Numbered from the stretch's first letter, positions 23,826 through 36,839 are shown. The stretch: DNA of 64,000 nt from Mesorhabditis belari (GCA_958450365.1 CAUEEP010000868.1:365876-429875); one strand, 5' to 3'. Translations and numbers: made by a program. Notes: a model not told the origin generated them from the sequence alone.

Positions 23826-26800
23826 TTAGCCAGAAGTACAATTCCCACTCGGAACACAACAAACTTGTTGGATTGTTGTCAGGGTTACCTGGAAGTAAAG
23901 TGAAATGAAAAGACTTTCTGGACAGCCTAATACATACCGTAAATACTGTAATAGTACCCCACCCCCCTCGTACAGTTGCGTTGTCGCAAAAGTTTAGTTT
24001 TTAGTATTTCATTTTTTTCAAAGCGCCTGTACTTTCAAAAAATGCGTCTTTGGTATCAAAAAATAGCTGAAATTCGGGGCTATTTTTTGATACCTAAGCG
24101 CGCATTGTAGCATAAACCAGTGTCGAGAAAAACTCGTTCAAAGCTAGACTACACAACACTCCGCTCCGTCATTATGGGGGTGGGGTACTATTACAGTATT
24201 TACGGTAGGTAGATTGACAATACATTGCTTATTATGACAAATTGGTTATCACTTACTCGTTCTTTATGATTAAAATATTCCAAATCAACAGCCACATCAA
24301 ATTGCATGTTTACATAAGTGGAAGTGAAACGAGAGAATGGCGCACGACAATACTCACTGAAATTGGGCACTTTTTGATTGTAATGAATAGGCTCTTCATG
24401 GCTAAAACATTTTCTAGAAGATGCGCGTATAGTTAGGTAAAACTACCGTGAGCCCGCTTCTTTTTAATGCAACAACTGACTAGAAAAAGTAAACTGAAAC
24501 TTACGCTGCAATATCGGTAATAGTGACATTATTCCAGAAAAAGAGTTGATTACCCATTGTACTCAATGGTCCTACTGAAATCGACGAATGATTGAGACCT
24601 GTTCCTGAAAAGATTTTTTGTGTTTCTTACTGAAAAACCTTTAGTTCTATTGTTCTTGTTCTTCTTATTATTATTATTGACACAAACCCAATTGATCACT
24701 ACTCCATGGTTGAAATCGACTAATTACATTTGATGTTGTGTTAACAACTCTCACTGCGTAATAGTTGTGATTTGAAATGTTGACAAAGTTCTGAAATTTC
24801 AAAAACAACTTATAGGTAACTCGTTTGTGTCTGTAGAATAAAATGTACACTACAATTTCCCAACTCGAGTTACCCACTTTGAATCCAAAAAAGACCATCG
24901 GTGGAGATTCGGTTGTATTATAAACTTTAATAATATCAATAGCTGAATGATTTGGTGATAGATTGACAGCTCTCGGCATTAACATGAATATCAGCACGAA
25001 AGCAATGATTAAGACGACTCCTGTAAACAAAAAATAATCCTTGACAAAAGTTCATGGTAGCTCATGATACTAATTCTATGAATTCAATGGAATGTATTAG
25101 GTTGGCGACATTGAAATTTCGTTTGCGTTTCTCTTTATGGATTTTAACACTGTGGATACTATTACCACCGCAATCACTTCTGTTTTAAAGATATAATTAT
25201 CGTGCTTTATTACGCGTCTTTTCTTTATTCCCAGTTGAAGAATTTTAATTTAAAAAATCTTTTAGATGCTAGACGACCTCAAATATCGACTTCGCATCTG
25301 TTTGCTGTACGATTTCAAACAATGAAAAACATCAACGGAATCGCATGAATCACTTTGTAACGTATTTGGGAAAGATGTTATCACTGTTCGTCAATGTGAA
25401 AACTGGTTCAAAAGATTTCGAGCGGGTGACGAAAGTCTGGAAGATCTGGAACGAGGACACCGCTCGCAGGCTGTCGCAAACGACGATTTGAAGCAGATAA
25501 TCGAAAGTCATCCGACAAAGACTACACGTGAACTTGCAGAATATTTTAATTGTGATCATAAAACAATTGACAACCATTTGTATGAATTGGGCAAGATCAA
25601 TAAAGCTGGAAAATGGATACCACATTTACTAAGCAATCAGAGTTCTTTGTTCAGGAAATTTGCTTCGAATCTCCAAAAATGGTGGATTTTGGGATTCAAT
25701 GTTAACTGCTGATGAGAAATGGATTCATTATGACAATATTACAAGGAAAAGACAATGGCTGGACCCGGGTGAAATTCCAAAGCCAATACCTAAACCGGAT
25801 TTTCACGGAAAGAAAGTTATGCTGTCGGTTTGGTGGAATACCCGAGGCCTGGTTCATTTTGAAGTGTTAATTTCTGGTCAGACTGTTGATGCAAATCTTT
25901 ACGTTCAACAACTAGATCGCGTGAACGCGGTTCTTCGCTCAAAAAGGAATTGATCCGACAATAGTGCGATTGTTACACGACAATGCTCGTCCTCACCTTG
26001 CGAAAATTACGCAAGAGAAAATTGAGCAATTGGGCTGGGAACTTCTAGTTCATCCGCCTTATAGTCCAGATATTGCTCCATCTGACTACCATTTATTTCG
26101 AAGTTTGCAGCATTCACCCGAAGGCCACAAGTTCCAGAACATTGACGACATCAAAAAATGGGTCTCTGCTTTCTTTCAATCAAAACCAGCACCATTCTTT
26201 CAAGAGGGAATCCATAATTTGCGTCAAAGATGGAAAAATGTTATTGATAGCTGTGGGGAATATATTGTTGATTAATTGTCTCCAGTTTATTTTTTACGAA
26301 TAAATTTTGTTGTTGCTCAAAAACGAAATTTCAATGTCGCCAACCTAATAACTCTCAAACGTTATTTCTTCAATTTCTCAATTTCAACTTACCAACTCCT
26401 AGACACACCCATAAAAAGGTTCGTTTTGGTTTCAAGCGATCATCATTGATAGGAATTAAAGCGACAAGAGTCTCCTCAAGTTCTGAAATTCGATTGATCA
26501 ATAGACATAGAAATGAATTGGGCACTGTACCAAATGATTTCAAATGTTTATGTGTGTTACGTACTTTCGCCCTTAAATTTCACAACTTTCGAATCAACAA
26601 CCTCTCGGTATCCATCCTGTTCCTTTACAACTCGGACAAAGCACGTTTCCAGATCGCAATTCAGTGTAATCATTCGAGAGTCGATTCGACGAATCAGATG
26701 CTGCTGCCCCGTACGCTGATTCTTAAAGGATCACGATTTTAAAGCGGTCAAGTTCAATGTTTTGATTGTTTCTTTACAGCGTGATCCAAAAGTGGTCGAC

Positions 26801-27450
26801 GGCATGTTGCCGAAATTAGTCAACTTCCAATGTTTATACAGATCCTGTTTATACAGAGCCGATGAAATGGAACAATTTACACAAATTTTAAACTTTAAAT
26901 TTTTTCCAATTAAAATAAATTAAACTTGATATGGGACACCCTTTCTGGGGCTTTTTGGAGAATGCTCTTTTTCGTTAAAAATACCAAAATCTGCTGACTT
27001 TGATATAAGAGAGCTTCCTATTCAAATAAATGTTAGCCTAAACTTTTAAAATTATTTTCTAAAGTTTTCAGCATCAAGATGAACATTAAAAGTTTATAAA
27101 TTTTTTTTTGGAATTAGTGACACGCATGACTAAAAAATTGAAAAGGAAGTCGATTTTGACAGCGTGCCGTCGACCACTTGTGGACCACAAAGGGCCAACC
27201 ATATAAAAAAGCTATGATGAGCTATGAGCTCTTTATTAGTGGTTTTAAGTCTAATTTTATTAAGGTTTTCATTTTAAAAAACGTTTATTTAAATAGCTTT
27301 TCTTTAACACCAAGTTTTAGTCAAAAAGTTGTACGGGACTTTTGGATCACCCTGTATTTACTCACCGGCTCGTTCCTCTCGTAATCTTTCATGTGCCACT
27401 CGATCTTCAGAAGAAAATGTACCTTTTATTCTTGTCCATAATTTGGACAT
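23826..27450 (-). CDS. TMEM106: TMEM106-family lysosomal membrane protein
   Basis: TMEM106 proteins are type II membrane proteins of late endosomes and lysosomes. Exon 1 (27366-27450) begins MSKLWTRIKG right after TTTTTCAG, a likely trans-splice site. A later exon has the zinc-binding-like CPSCKGTGWIPRG and then ETLVALIPINDDRLKPKRT, both hallmarks of the family. A transmembrane segment follows (GVVLIIAFVLIFMLMPRAV). The lumenal part includes ISNHNYYAVRVVNTTS with N-glycosylation sequons, SISVGPLSTMGNQ, EYCRAPFSRFTS, and a last exon (23826-23888) ending CCVPSGNCTSG. Introns hold a family B MITE, a mariner relic and a large inverted-repeat element, so the gene is longer than its protein suggests. 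Confidence 0.9.
23903..23932. repeat. Family A terminal fragment
   Basis: GAAATGAAAAGACTTTCTGG followed by ACAGCCTAATA matches the right end of family A. A family B MITE starts two to three bases later. Confidence 0.6.
23935..24207. repeat. Family B MITE, copy 3 (best preserved)
   Basis: 273 bp with termini TACCGTAAATACTGTAATAG and CTATTACAGTATTTACGGTA, perfect inverted copies over at least 24 bases. It has the inner inverted pair around GCTGAAATTCGGGGCTATTT and C-rich/G-rich subterminal runs. It lies in the last intron of the TMEM106-like gene. Confidence 0.93.
25095..26350 (+). mobile_element. Mariner transposon, dead copy
   Basis: 1,256 bp with inverted termini TATTAGGTTGGCGACATTGA and TCAATGTCGCCAACCTAATA, including the TA target duplication. 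The size is that of a full mariner. It is inserted in an intron of the TMEM106-like gene, in the opposite orientation to that gene. It contains a broken transposase gene on the plus strand. Confidence 0.96.
25266..26274 (+). pseudogene. Mariner transposase, broken
   Basis: Starts MLDDLKYRLRICLLYDFKQ at 25266, and an in-frame TGA follows at 25323, where mariners usually have Trp. The frame then runs on with helix-turn-helix features (VRQCENWFKRFRAGD; TTRELAEYFNCDHKT). It shifts at about 25660 into TADEKWIHYDN, the first catalytic Asp, and shifts again at about 25955 into LLHDNARPH and HPPYSPDIAPSDYHLF, which hold the second and third Asp of the D,D34D triad. One stop and two frameshifts make it inactive. 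It ends GEYIVD. Confidence 0.95.
26775..27356. repeat. Tc-like inverted-repeat element
   Basis: Left end TACAGCGTGATCCAAAAGTG and right end ACTTTTGGATCACCCTGTA form an imperfect inverted pair. An inner copy, GCGTGCCGTCGACCACTTGTGG (27162-27183), mirrors the sequence next to the left end. Its terminus recurs at 58660-58692 and 61780-61804. No coding frame. It lies in an intron of the TMEM106-like gene. Confidence 0.75.
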
Positions 27451-27775
27451 TCTGAAAAAATTTTCTCAATAATTGTCACTGTGCTTAACCGTGCTTCAAC
27501 ATTAACTGCAAAGTGCAGTCTCAATTTTACCCAATAGAATTGTAGGACTTTTCCCGGTTAGATTTAAGTAAATTTCAAATCTTTCTTTCTATGGAAAGGG
27601 CTATAGACTTTCACCAAAATAAAAGCGGAAAGTACTCATTTCAAGAAAAAAAAATAGATTAAACAAAATTTATTCCTCAAAAAAAGTGAAAAAACACATT
27701 TATACTAGGTAATAGCCAAAAACCCGTTTCACATAAATGAGTTAAATGAAATTCAAAACATATAAGGTGTAAAGT

Positions 27776-28943
27776 TTAACTTTGTTTTTCGTTTTCACCG
27801 CGATGATATCTATATTGGGCAACTTCTTCTGGCATTTCTTCTCCTGAACATAAAACGATATTACGCTTATTTTTGGACATACCTTTAAACTATTAAATCC
27901 TTATTCAGAATCATATGAAATGATTTTAAACACTAAAATTAATTTGGGTATTTCTTTAGTATCCGGGGAGGGGTAACAATTTTGGCAAACTTGTGTTACT
28001 GATTTAGTTATCTTAAACTTGTCCAATTTTGACTTTAAAGCATTATTAGATAGCTTAGGCTTTGTAGATTCTAATAAGAGTATATTCTAATAATTCTAAT
28101 AAAAATTTTTCAAAAGCTATCACAAAAAGTGTTTAAATTGAGAGTTGAAGTTTGGCAAAATCGTTACCCTCGGATATGAAAGAAGTACCCTAATTTATAG
28201 CAATTTTAATACAAAAATGAAAATCCGAACCAAGTTCTTTTAGTAGAAGCGAACGAAATCGTTTGTATAGCTCGATCTTCCCATTGACCTAAACTATCTT
28301 GATTGCTAACAAGAGCTAATGCATGAACCTGTCGATTTTTATTGAGAACTCTCTCGAGACATTCCTTGTTGTAAAGTTGAGGGTTTTTTCCTTGGTCCAA
28401 AAATTCAAGCAGTTCTAGTGGTATTCGAATATCGTCAAAGTTGTTCCGAGCTCGATCCAATTCCTAAATTAAACTAATTTAAGCATATTTTGTTGTTTCG
28501 ATGATTTTCGAAAATAAATGCAAAAAGATCCATAAATCTTTTTATGGCTAAAATGTTTACGATTCTCAGCAAAAAAAAACTAAACCTGCAGTCCGGTGAT
28601 GAGTGTGTGGATCTTGTGGTTGAAATTCTCTTGATTTCTTGGCAAAAAATCACTCGCGACAATGCCCATTTGCCGCGCATTTTCCTGAAAAAACTTTAAT
28701 AAAAGAAAAAACACCAAGCCAAAAGCACCTGAAATTGTTCTAATGTTCGCTCAAGTGTCTGATATCGATCCATTTCGGCGGGTGCTGGTCCTCCATTAGT
28801 CACTAAAAAATTTAATTGTTTAAAACCAAAAAAACTGAATTAAACGATTCAAAAATGCTCTTAGAATAAATTTAAGTGAACTCACTTATTGACGTGATGT
28901 ATTCTCGTAGATTGTTGACGGATTTGCTTTCTTGATTCTGCAT
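27776..28943 (-). CDS. mdt-10: Mediator complex subunit 10
   Basis: A middle-module subunit of Mediator, which links activators to RNA polymerase II. About 160 residues. The first exon is MQNQESKSVNNLREYI from 28943. Further exons give ENARQMGIVASDFLPR, INTLITGLQ-like IHTLITGLQELDRARN, and IPLELLEFLDQGKNPQLYNK, the signature MED10 helices. The donor after NKNRQ leads over a 40-base intron to VNGKIELYKRFRSLLLKEL, and the last exon is EEMPEEVAQYRYHRGE ending at 27776. The protein is complete. It is on the same strand as the TMEM106-like gene, 326 bp upstream of it. Confidence 0.93.
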
Positions 28944-29781
28944 TGGTCCTCAGCGATTGACTAAATAAAAAGTCGAACTAGTCAAAATATCTGAAGTGGA
29001 GAACATTCAATCTTCAAACACAAAACAACAATATTATATAGGTATTAACCTAGGGTTCTTGCACTCTGGTAGATTTAACCATAAACGTTCGAAATCTTTT
29101 TATTTGACAATGGATATGTTTAATTGCAAAGTAATTTTGAGAAATCGTTGAGATCACGCATGGCAAAACTAGAGGAGCTCTTTTACGTTTGCTAATAAAT
29201 TAAAGAGTAGAATATTAGGAAAATTGGAAAAAAATTTGAGATCAATATGGGTACAGAAAAGTAAACTTACATCTGATACATAAGTTAAGGGTAGGAATGA
29301 GGGGAATCGGACGAAGACGAATGGACCTTCTCATTTTGCGGATACCGTTTCTTATTTAATCACAGTTTTCAAGAAAATAAGATATTCAGGCTGAGTGCTG
29401 AATATCTTATGCCTGTTGCCTAGAAACTCTTACAGATACCTACCTAAACTGCAGGAAGACACAAAAGTGTATGTCATGCATACGATAAGCTAATTTAGTT
29501 TTACTATTAGAGATCTTTTTAAAAGTTAAAAAGTAGTGTTCAGTAGTTAGCAGTTTCGTTCGACTGTGTTTCATCGATTGACTGAGTTGTCCTTTTCGAG
29601 AATGTAGACGTTGGTGAATTGGTGGCTGTTTTTGGCTATAAACTTATGTATCGTTTTTGAAAAAAATTTACGACTTTTAATCTCAATTTTTTTTACCTTA
29701 GACTGCATACTTCGTTGTATGGTTGAAGTGGACGTGAGCGCTGGCGCCTGAATTGCTTGAAGCTTTTTGTGAGTTTGATTT
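28944..29781. other. Intergenic stretch, nothing recognised
   Basis: AT-rich sequence between MED10 and a family A element. I see no exon-like similarity, repeat or RNA gene. Confidence 0.5.
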
Positions 29782-30303
29782 GTATTAAGTTGGTGAATAA
29801 GTCTTTTCGTTCTTTTTCATACTTGCGTTGAAAAATAACAAATTCGCGAATTAACCTATGGTTTGCTCTAAATAAATAGCGTTTATTGTTCAATTTTCCA
29901 TCTTTTTAAGTCAATTTGGGTTCACCTTCAAGCAAATTCGAGGGTGAAAAACGTGTTTTTCGTAAAAATCTATAAAAACCTCTACAAAGAAATCGGATGA
30001 ATCAATTTCTCCGAAAATTTGGCTATATACCTCACTTTTTGTGCTCTATTTTTTATCTATTGACACAAAGATAGATTTCCTCAGCTAAAATGTCTAAACC
30101 GCATCATCCCTTTTTGACTACCCGACTTCACGCTCCCGAAAAAATCCAGACAAAAGACATTTTAAACCCGTTTTAATGTTATTTTGTAGAAAAATAATTG
30201 GCCTTTCTAATGAAACAAACGGTAGTTCAATTGGTGCATTTATTGGTTTTAAACGGAAGTACGGAAAGGAACGAAAAGACTTATTCACTCACCAACCTAA
30301 TAA
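29782..30303. repeat. Family A element, complete copy
   Basis: 522 bp with inverted termini: TATTAAGTTGGTGAATAAGTCTTTTCG at the left and the reverse complement of its variant at the right (CGAAAAGACTTATTCACTCACC then AACCTAATA). The inside holds two blocks shared with the 59680 copy. No transposase. It abuts the 3' end of the PI3K adaptor gene, 48 bp from its stop. Confidence 0.9.
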
Positions 30304-30350
30304 TTTGGACTAAAGTGAAACGAGATACGTGTACTGAGCCTTAATTAAGA

Positions 30351-32340
30351 TTAATCTCGTTTTAAAAATATCCCCATGTAGCCATTGAAATGTGTTAATA
30401 TGAAGAAACTTGCCGTTAAGCATGTGCTAATTTCGGGGTTGTGCTCTACCAAGGAGGTGTGCGAGTAGTAACGCACAAAATCGCCGATTGTGACGAAGTA
30501 TAGGCCACCATTTTCGAAACCCCATCCCTAAAAGACTATCTAATTGTTCTAGCATTGGTTAGCACCTGTTCAGTTTGTTCTATCAAACAATGGGAAACTT
30601 TGTCACCGTTCAGCACGGAAAGAACCTATAAAGGTGCTGGGATTGAAATCATGTCATTTTTTACTAGTTTGTTAGGCTGACTTCCACTTGGTCGAATAAG
30701 GAAAATGCCTTGTGGTGGATGTTGATAAACCTGAAAGTTGTTTGTATAAATTTAGAGATATTTGCCGACCCCGGCTTGCATAGATGCGTTGACAATTCGA
30801 GCTCGGGCTTGTTGAACTAAAGAAGCGGCACCGTCTTTTGTGCATTCACTTACCAAGTACCTAAAATAACGGGTAAAAATTGTATCAAAACATGAATGTT
30901 TACCGATTAGGACTCCAACTGAGTGGTAGATCTCCAAGGATTTGACTAACTTTGATCGATTCCGCCTAAAGATCTCCGAGGATTTGCTGAAAAGTTTGCG
31001 ACTTGTATACTTGCAGGAACATCAACTTCGCTCGCTCGGTTGTTTCATCAAGTTGTACTAGGGAGATACCCATATTTTTCAAATTTGTAAAGCATTCGTT
31101 TGCTACTTTAATGGCTCGTCCAACCCTTTCCTGAATCTGCCTTTAATAATGTTTATCATGATTGCAACCTTCGCCCGTTCTCCGGAAACTCTCAAAGTAG
31201 TCATTGCTGTGTCGAGCTGATCCATTTGTTCTTGGATATAATTGCGCTCGGTTTCAAGATCATGAATGTAGAGCTTCAAAACCTGCATGTAAATTGTAAT
31301 TTTGTTTTTAACTTTTTGTTACAAACATTTTGGTTGTTCTTCATGGTTTCGGCAAGACTAGGACTCTGACTACTATCATCTTCCTTCAAAATGGTGTTGT
31401 CTTGCACATCACAAACATCCCGCATCACTTCGATTTTTCGTTCAGAATCCAAGATCTAAAAATTTGTGTTTGGGAATGATGGTAGAGTCGAACTGCTTGT
31501 GTCTGCTTCTTGTGTAGATCCTCGGCTCTGTTCAACTCTTCGTTTGATAAATCATATAAACGACGAGCGCGAGCGAGCGCTGTTTGAGCTATTCTAAATA
31601 GCATTACTTTTTAGTTCTAATCGTAAGAAAATTAACAAGTTAGGTAAAAGAACCTTAGTTTTTCGAGGCCAAGTTTCAATTGCCATTGTGGATCTTCACT
31701 TGAGGCAGTTACTGGTGGAATCGGTTGATGCGTAGATTCAGGTTGAGGCTCTGGCGCTGGGTCTTTATGTGTATGAGGTCGTGGTTTAAGCAAATTAGAA
31801 TTTGATGTCGATGGGGGTGTAAGGCACTAAAAACTAATGCACAAGATGCTTATTTTCTCGGATGTCAACCTCAGCTGTTGAATCACGTCTCCGACAAACG
31901 GGGTACCGTAAACTGGTGTCCAAACTCTCATTGTAAACCTGAATTTAAATTTTGGCCTTTGAGGAGTTGCAGCGTTTTACCTTTAAGGATCGGACACGAT
32001 GAAAGTCGATTAAACCAGGCACCGAACTATGTGTTAAAGCATCAGGAGCAAAGCCACATCGGCCGTTGGTCACGTGAATTTTAACAAGCTTTGTTTGAGC
32101 TTGATATCTATCGAAAAGAAAATGCTAGTCATCCGAAGGTTCAAACCTGAGCGTCAATGTGTAGTCCCCTGGCGTTGAAGCATTTCGAACTAAGAACGAA
32201 CCATCCGGTTCTGATTGGAGAATGTTAGCAACCTGACAACATTTATATATCTTTGCAAGCAATGAAACTTTCTTGGACCTTACCTCTTCTTTTGAAATAT
32301 TTCCCCAGTACCAGGGTTGTTCTTGAAGTCCTGTTGTCAT
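30351..32340 (-). CDS. aap-1: PI3-kinase regulatory subunit, p85/AAP-1 type
   Basis: The adaptor that binds phosphotyrosine receptors and the p110 catalytic subunit in insulin/PI3K signalling. The start at 32340 ([20 protein letters not shown]) follows a GATTTTTAG acceptor. The N-terminal SH2 has [19 protein letters not shown] with the phosphotyrosine-binding Arg, then [15 protein letters not shown] Pro-rich linker follows. The inter-SH2 coiled coil contains [30 protein letters not shown] and [10 protein letters not shown]. The C-terminal SH2 has [26 protein letters not shown] and [17 protein letters not shown], joined over introns of 30-40 bases. The stop is at 30351. There is no SH3 or BH domain, so this is the short architecture of p50/p55 and AAP-1. 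Confidence 0.9.
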
Positions 32341-32682
32341 GGATTCTAAAAATCATGTAATTAGTTACGTAAAAATAGCATGAGCTATCCAACTTGTTTG
32401 TCATTTTAAGAAAATCTTTGTTCAGGAGTTGCAACACTTAGTCGAGGTTTAATTGTCAATGGGTGCATGGCGTAAGCGGCGCCAATTTGAGGCATATGAA
32501 TTAAATTTTAAGTGCGAAATCTCTTCGAGTTTCATTGTGTAAAATAGAATTGAGTATGAAGCACGACTATTCACTTGCGTACAATTTAGTCGAAATGCCG
32601 GCAATAAGATCCCTTTTTCATACTTGCTTGCTTTTGCGGTGTTTTCTTTGGGATTATACATTTTTTTGCTTTAATTTAGGAA
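32341..32682. promoter_or_regulatory. Shared divergent promoter region
   Basis: 342 bp between the start codons of the PI3K adaptor (minus) and the large unrecognised gene (plus). It must hold the 5' regions of both. The 70-codon minus-strand frame inside has no recognised similarity and I do not call it. Confidence 0.4.
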
Positions 32683-35600
32683 ATGCAAGCAATGTCGTTT
32701 GATCTCTTCGCATCACAGGATTCTTATCGCTCAATAGCAGATGGAAATTGGAAATGCAAACCTGGTGAGCGTTGTTATTAATTGCTATTTTGAGACTTGA
32801 AAAGATACCCAAATTTGTATTTTAATGTAGATATTTGTAGTTAAAATTTTTATTAAACTTTATAGAGTTAGCTAGGAGCAATATTTAAAACTACAGTTTG
32901 TTTATTTTTAGTTAGCTACGACGACTTTCGGCTTCAGAATTTATTAGAAAATTCAACAAACTCACTGGATTTGCCCTCGATCAGAAGTGCAATGTCCAAT
33001 CAGTTGGAATGTGAGAGTTTCAACATTAAACCATCAGAAGTTTGTGATTTGAAATCTTAACACAAAACGAGATTGAACTAAAACGCAAATGAGCCAAATT
33101 TAGTTGTGTTCGCGTGGAATTGGACAACTCTTCAACAAAATTCTTTCAACTTATCATCTGATTGAACACTCGGCTCGACCACGAGAAGAACTTTCAACTT
33201 TGTTAAAACTGCTACGATTTCTTCACTTGGTAACAACTGACTCAATGATTTGTGATAATGCTACTCTTGCTACGATCAGAAAGGTTTGATCTTATTTTTA
33301 TAATGGTATTTTTCAACTTCAGGAAGTTATCTTTCTTCTCCGAGCTGTTGGTTCACCATTGGAGCGGGAATCTGCACGGTTTCTGCATTTTAAAGAGGTT
33401 TTTAACATTTACAAAAATTAAATAGTATTTTTAGTTTTTAGAACGCGGAATTACATGCCCTGTTGTTAATTTGGAGATTTGGCTTATCCCTACTACAAGT
33501 AATCAATGGTAATCAATCGGTCTCTGAGCATTTCGATGCAAATTAGGAGATTTTAAAAGATGTGGAAATTTAGAAGTACAACCAGTTGAGACGGCATCTT
33601 TTGTTTCAACCATCTCGCGTGGTTTCATTACAAATCTCATCACTTTATTTACTTTTGCTGTATGTTTTTTTTTACATTTTGGAGCTGTTAGGTTTTTAGG
33701 GCAAAACATTTCCGTGCCAATGCTTGCTTGAAATGTGTCTCGGAGTGTTGAACCAAAACATCCTCGAAATGACACAAACAACCCGTGAAGTTGCAGCAAC
33801 GTCAGGTAAGCGTCAAGGTCTTTCTTATAATCTTTCTTAATTCAGTTGATTTTATTGAAAAGCAATATCAGCAGTCGTGTTCGTTGATTGATGTCTTCGA
33901 TTTCCTTGTCTTACTCGAAGAAGCTTGTTTGCAAATCCAATCACATTCAAGAAGTACTGATTTTTCTTCATCGATTTTCTCTACTTTGGTGGATATTGCT
34001 GGTAAGTGACCATAAACTGAATTCATGAATTCATGACGCCTTTACTTTAGTGATGAAATGGTCTGAGGATTCAACACGAATAACCTCTGCTCTGATATCG
34101 CTTATAATGAAAGGCTCTGGAAAAAAATTATTGGATAAGTCAACGTTCCGCTTGAAAGCTCTTGTGAATTTGATTGTGGTCTCTATATTTTCGGGAAATG
34201 TCAACGAAGTATGTTTACCACGGTATTCAACTTGATACCACTTAATTTAGTTTGATGTCGAAGAAACGGATTTGGACGACATCCTGAACAATTCTTTATC
34301 TAAACCGTCAACTTTTGCGCTTTATCTCAAAATATTTGAATTACTTGTGTCAAGTATGGTTTGAGTTTTTTCATTCTATGGAATTGTATTCAGATGATGC
34401 TATTGGAAGAAGTGTTGATAACAACATTCGAGCCCAAATTTCCGCGAAAAGTTTTGGAGAAGATCAATCGGATGCAAAAGTGACACGAACGTTCATTTTT
34501 CTATGTGTTTGGATGAAATGCCTAAAAGGTTGTTTGATTCACGGATAAATAAAAGCAAGGTTGTAATTAGAGCCAGAAAAGCTCGTCACGAAACTCGTCG
34601 ATTGGTTAAAGACTACCGTTGTTCAACATGGACTACCGCAAAAAGATGTCGCTTCGGGTGTCAAATGGAAAAGTGTAAGTAAAAAGTGTGAAAGCAAATC
34701 AAATTTTTGATCTGTAAAAATCGTTATCAACATTTTTAGATACCAACTTATCAGGCTGGTTCTGGAGTCTTCAACATTCAACAAAAACAACTGCCTGTAA
34801 CTGTTACAAGAAAAGATCAATTGGCCCCAGAGCAACAAAAATGTTCAGTGTCTCAGGTTCGTTAAATTAGGTAGTTATTTTTATACCATAAATTGACTCT
34901 TTTAGGATCGCCTGATGATGTTCTTACGGTTTCTTGGATCAATTCGTTTATTGCTCGAGAGCCGGTCGCAGGAAGCCACACAACAAATTATTGAGCTAAG
35001 AACGTATTGTAGGTTTTGCAAGTTTATTATTTGAAAGCTTGGTTTAGTGCGCTCCTTTATTGACACAAAGCGAGTTACTAGTAAAAATTATATTGGTGGA
35101 ATTGTCGAGGACCTGGGGTATTATTTGTAATTATACATCTAACATAAGTAAAACTTTAGAGAAAGTGATGTAACACCTGAAATAGAGAGTCTTGTGGAAA
35201 AATTGTCAGATGTACAATTTGGAGAGTTATGCCAACAGTTATTGCAAACGGGGAAAAAGGTAATTTGCGTTTCAGTTTCGGTTTTTTTCAACGTAGATAT
35301 TAGTTTGTTAAAAAGTTTAACTCCTTTTCTTTTAGTTTTCCGATCGAATTGTTGGCCGAGCTGAAACTTTGGCGCGTAAGGATTCAAAATCCTACTGCAT
35401 TTTACCCGTACAAGAATTTGTAATAATCCAGGTGTGAAGCGTTTACATGTAACGATTTTTATCTTCACTTTTAGATGAAACTCGATTTGACCTCAAAGAA
35501 TTTTAAGCTTTGCGATCGTTTACTTCGTTTTCATTTGGACAAAAATTTCCCATTTGATCCATCATACGCGGTAAATTTTAAAAGCATAAATAAAATAAAA

Positions 35601-36661
35601 TAAAAATATATGTTACAAAACATGTTTTATGATAAAGTTTAGCTTCGAACGCTTGGTGCCGTGTTGAATTACTTAGATGATCAACGAAAGGATCAATTGA
35701 GCATGCCTTTGTGGATTCGTTCTATTTTCGAAAATCCGGAAAAGTTTTCATGTGGTTAGTGAGAAAAACACTCAGATATTTTAAAAATTTAATTTTAGAA
35801 TTTGAGGCGGCAAAAGTGTCGGATGCTCTGATGGATTTTGCTAGTCACCTTGTTCCCCATCTCGGACAATCACTATCTGATACGCCTAACAACTACAAAG
35901 CGGCTCTTCTGAAGATTCCTGAAGTGAGTTTAACTCTCCTATCGGTGGTAGTTGAGAATTTATATTCGCTGATCAATTGTATGCAATTTTGTTTTTTAGA
36001 TTTTTGCAACCTGGGCGAGAAACGACACGGTCGCGACAGAGAAACACCTCGATCTTTGGTTTCAAGAATCAGTGTTAATTTCAGCGAAAAAGGCATGCAC
36101 AAACGAAAATAGTGTATGTTGTGTTTACTTTTTGGCGATTAACTTACCGGTTCCAGATTTTATCCGCGTACTTTATGGCTATGATGCTTCAACAATGCGG
36201 TTCATTATTATATCGGTTAGCGAAACGGCCCCGTTTTTCATTCAACCAAAGCCTTCACTGTCAGTTGATTACAAGTTTACAAAAATTTCTGGTTTGTTAA
36301 AGTTTTTTATAGAGTTGAAAACAATTTAGAAAACGGAAATCGTACAACACGATTACGACGTGAACGTTGATGATTTGACGGTCGCTTACTTGAAGTCATA
36401 TTGCAATTTGATATTGGATCAAAACGACAAATTTTATTGGTGCCGTTACAAGGTTGTCTTTTGTTGTATATCATTTCCTTACATTCTTTCTTTAATTGAT
36501 TTTAGGACTTGTTACTTCATTGTGCGACTAATTCTTCCAATGTCGTGCGCAACGAATTGAATAGGGTTCGACGATATCGAGAGCTCGTCGACGGGATTAC
36601 CGCTTCGTCAGAAGAAAATGCGACATTAACATCGTTATTCATAGATTTTTCGTCTTTATAG
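32683..36661 (+). CDS. Large helical protein, family not recognised
   Basis: A gene of many short exons that I can follow in frame for most of its length, roughly 900 residues. The first exon MQAMSFDLFASQDSYRSI starts just after TAATTTAG. The protein is rich in Leu and predicted helices with few charged low-complexity runs. Examples are LSTLLKLLRFLHLVTTDS, NILEMTQTTREVAATS, SVDNNIRAQISAKSFG, MMFLRFLGSIRLLLESRSQE and IFENPEKFSCEFEAAK. This suggests a HEAT/ARM-like solenoid. No catalytic motif, signal peptide or membrane segment is seen. It ends SLFIDFSSL at 36661, 178 bp from the convergent prolidase gene. I cannot assign a function. Confidence 0.75.
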
Positions 36662-36839
36662 TGTTGTTAGTTTCTTAGAAATAAATATATTCCTTAGAAA
36701 GATGAAAGATTACCCATAAAAGAACGAGTTTTCTGTAAAAGCATTTATTCCGATCAATAATTTACTGCACCACTTAACCTATGTATCACAGAAGTTTACC
36801 TATGTATCACGGAATATCACAGAAGACAAAACACAGCAT

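Noticed and set aside
32449..32661. 70-codon minus-strand frame between divergent genes
   Set aside because: No similarity and no splice links; likely promoter or leader sequence.
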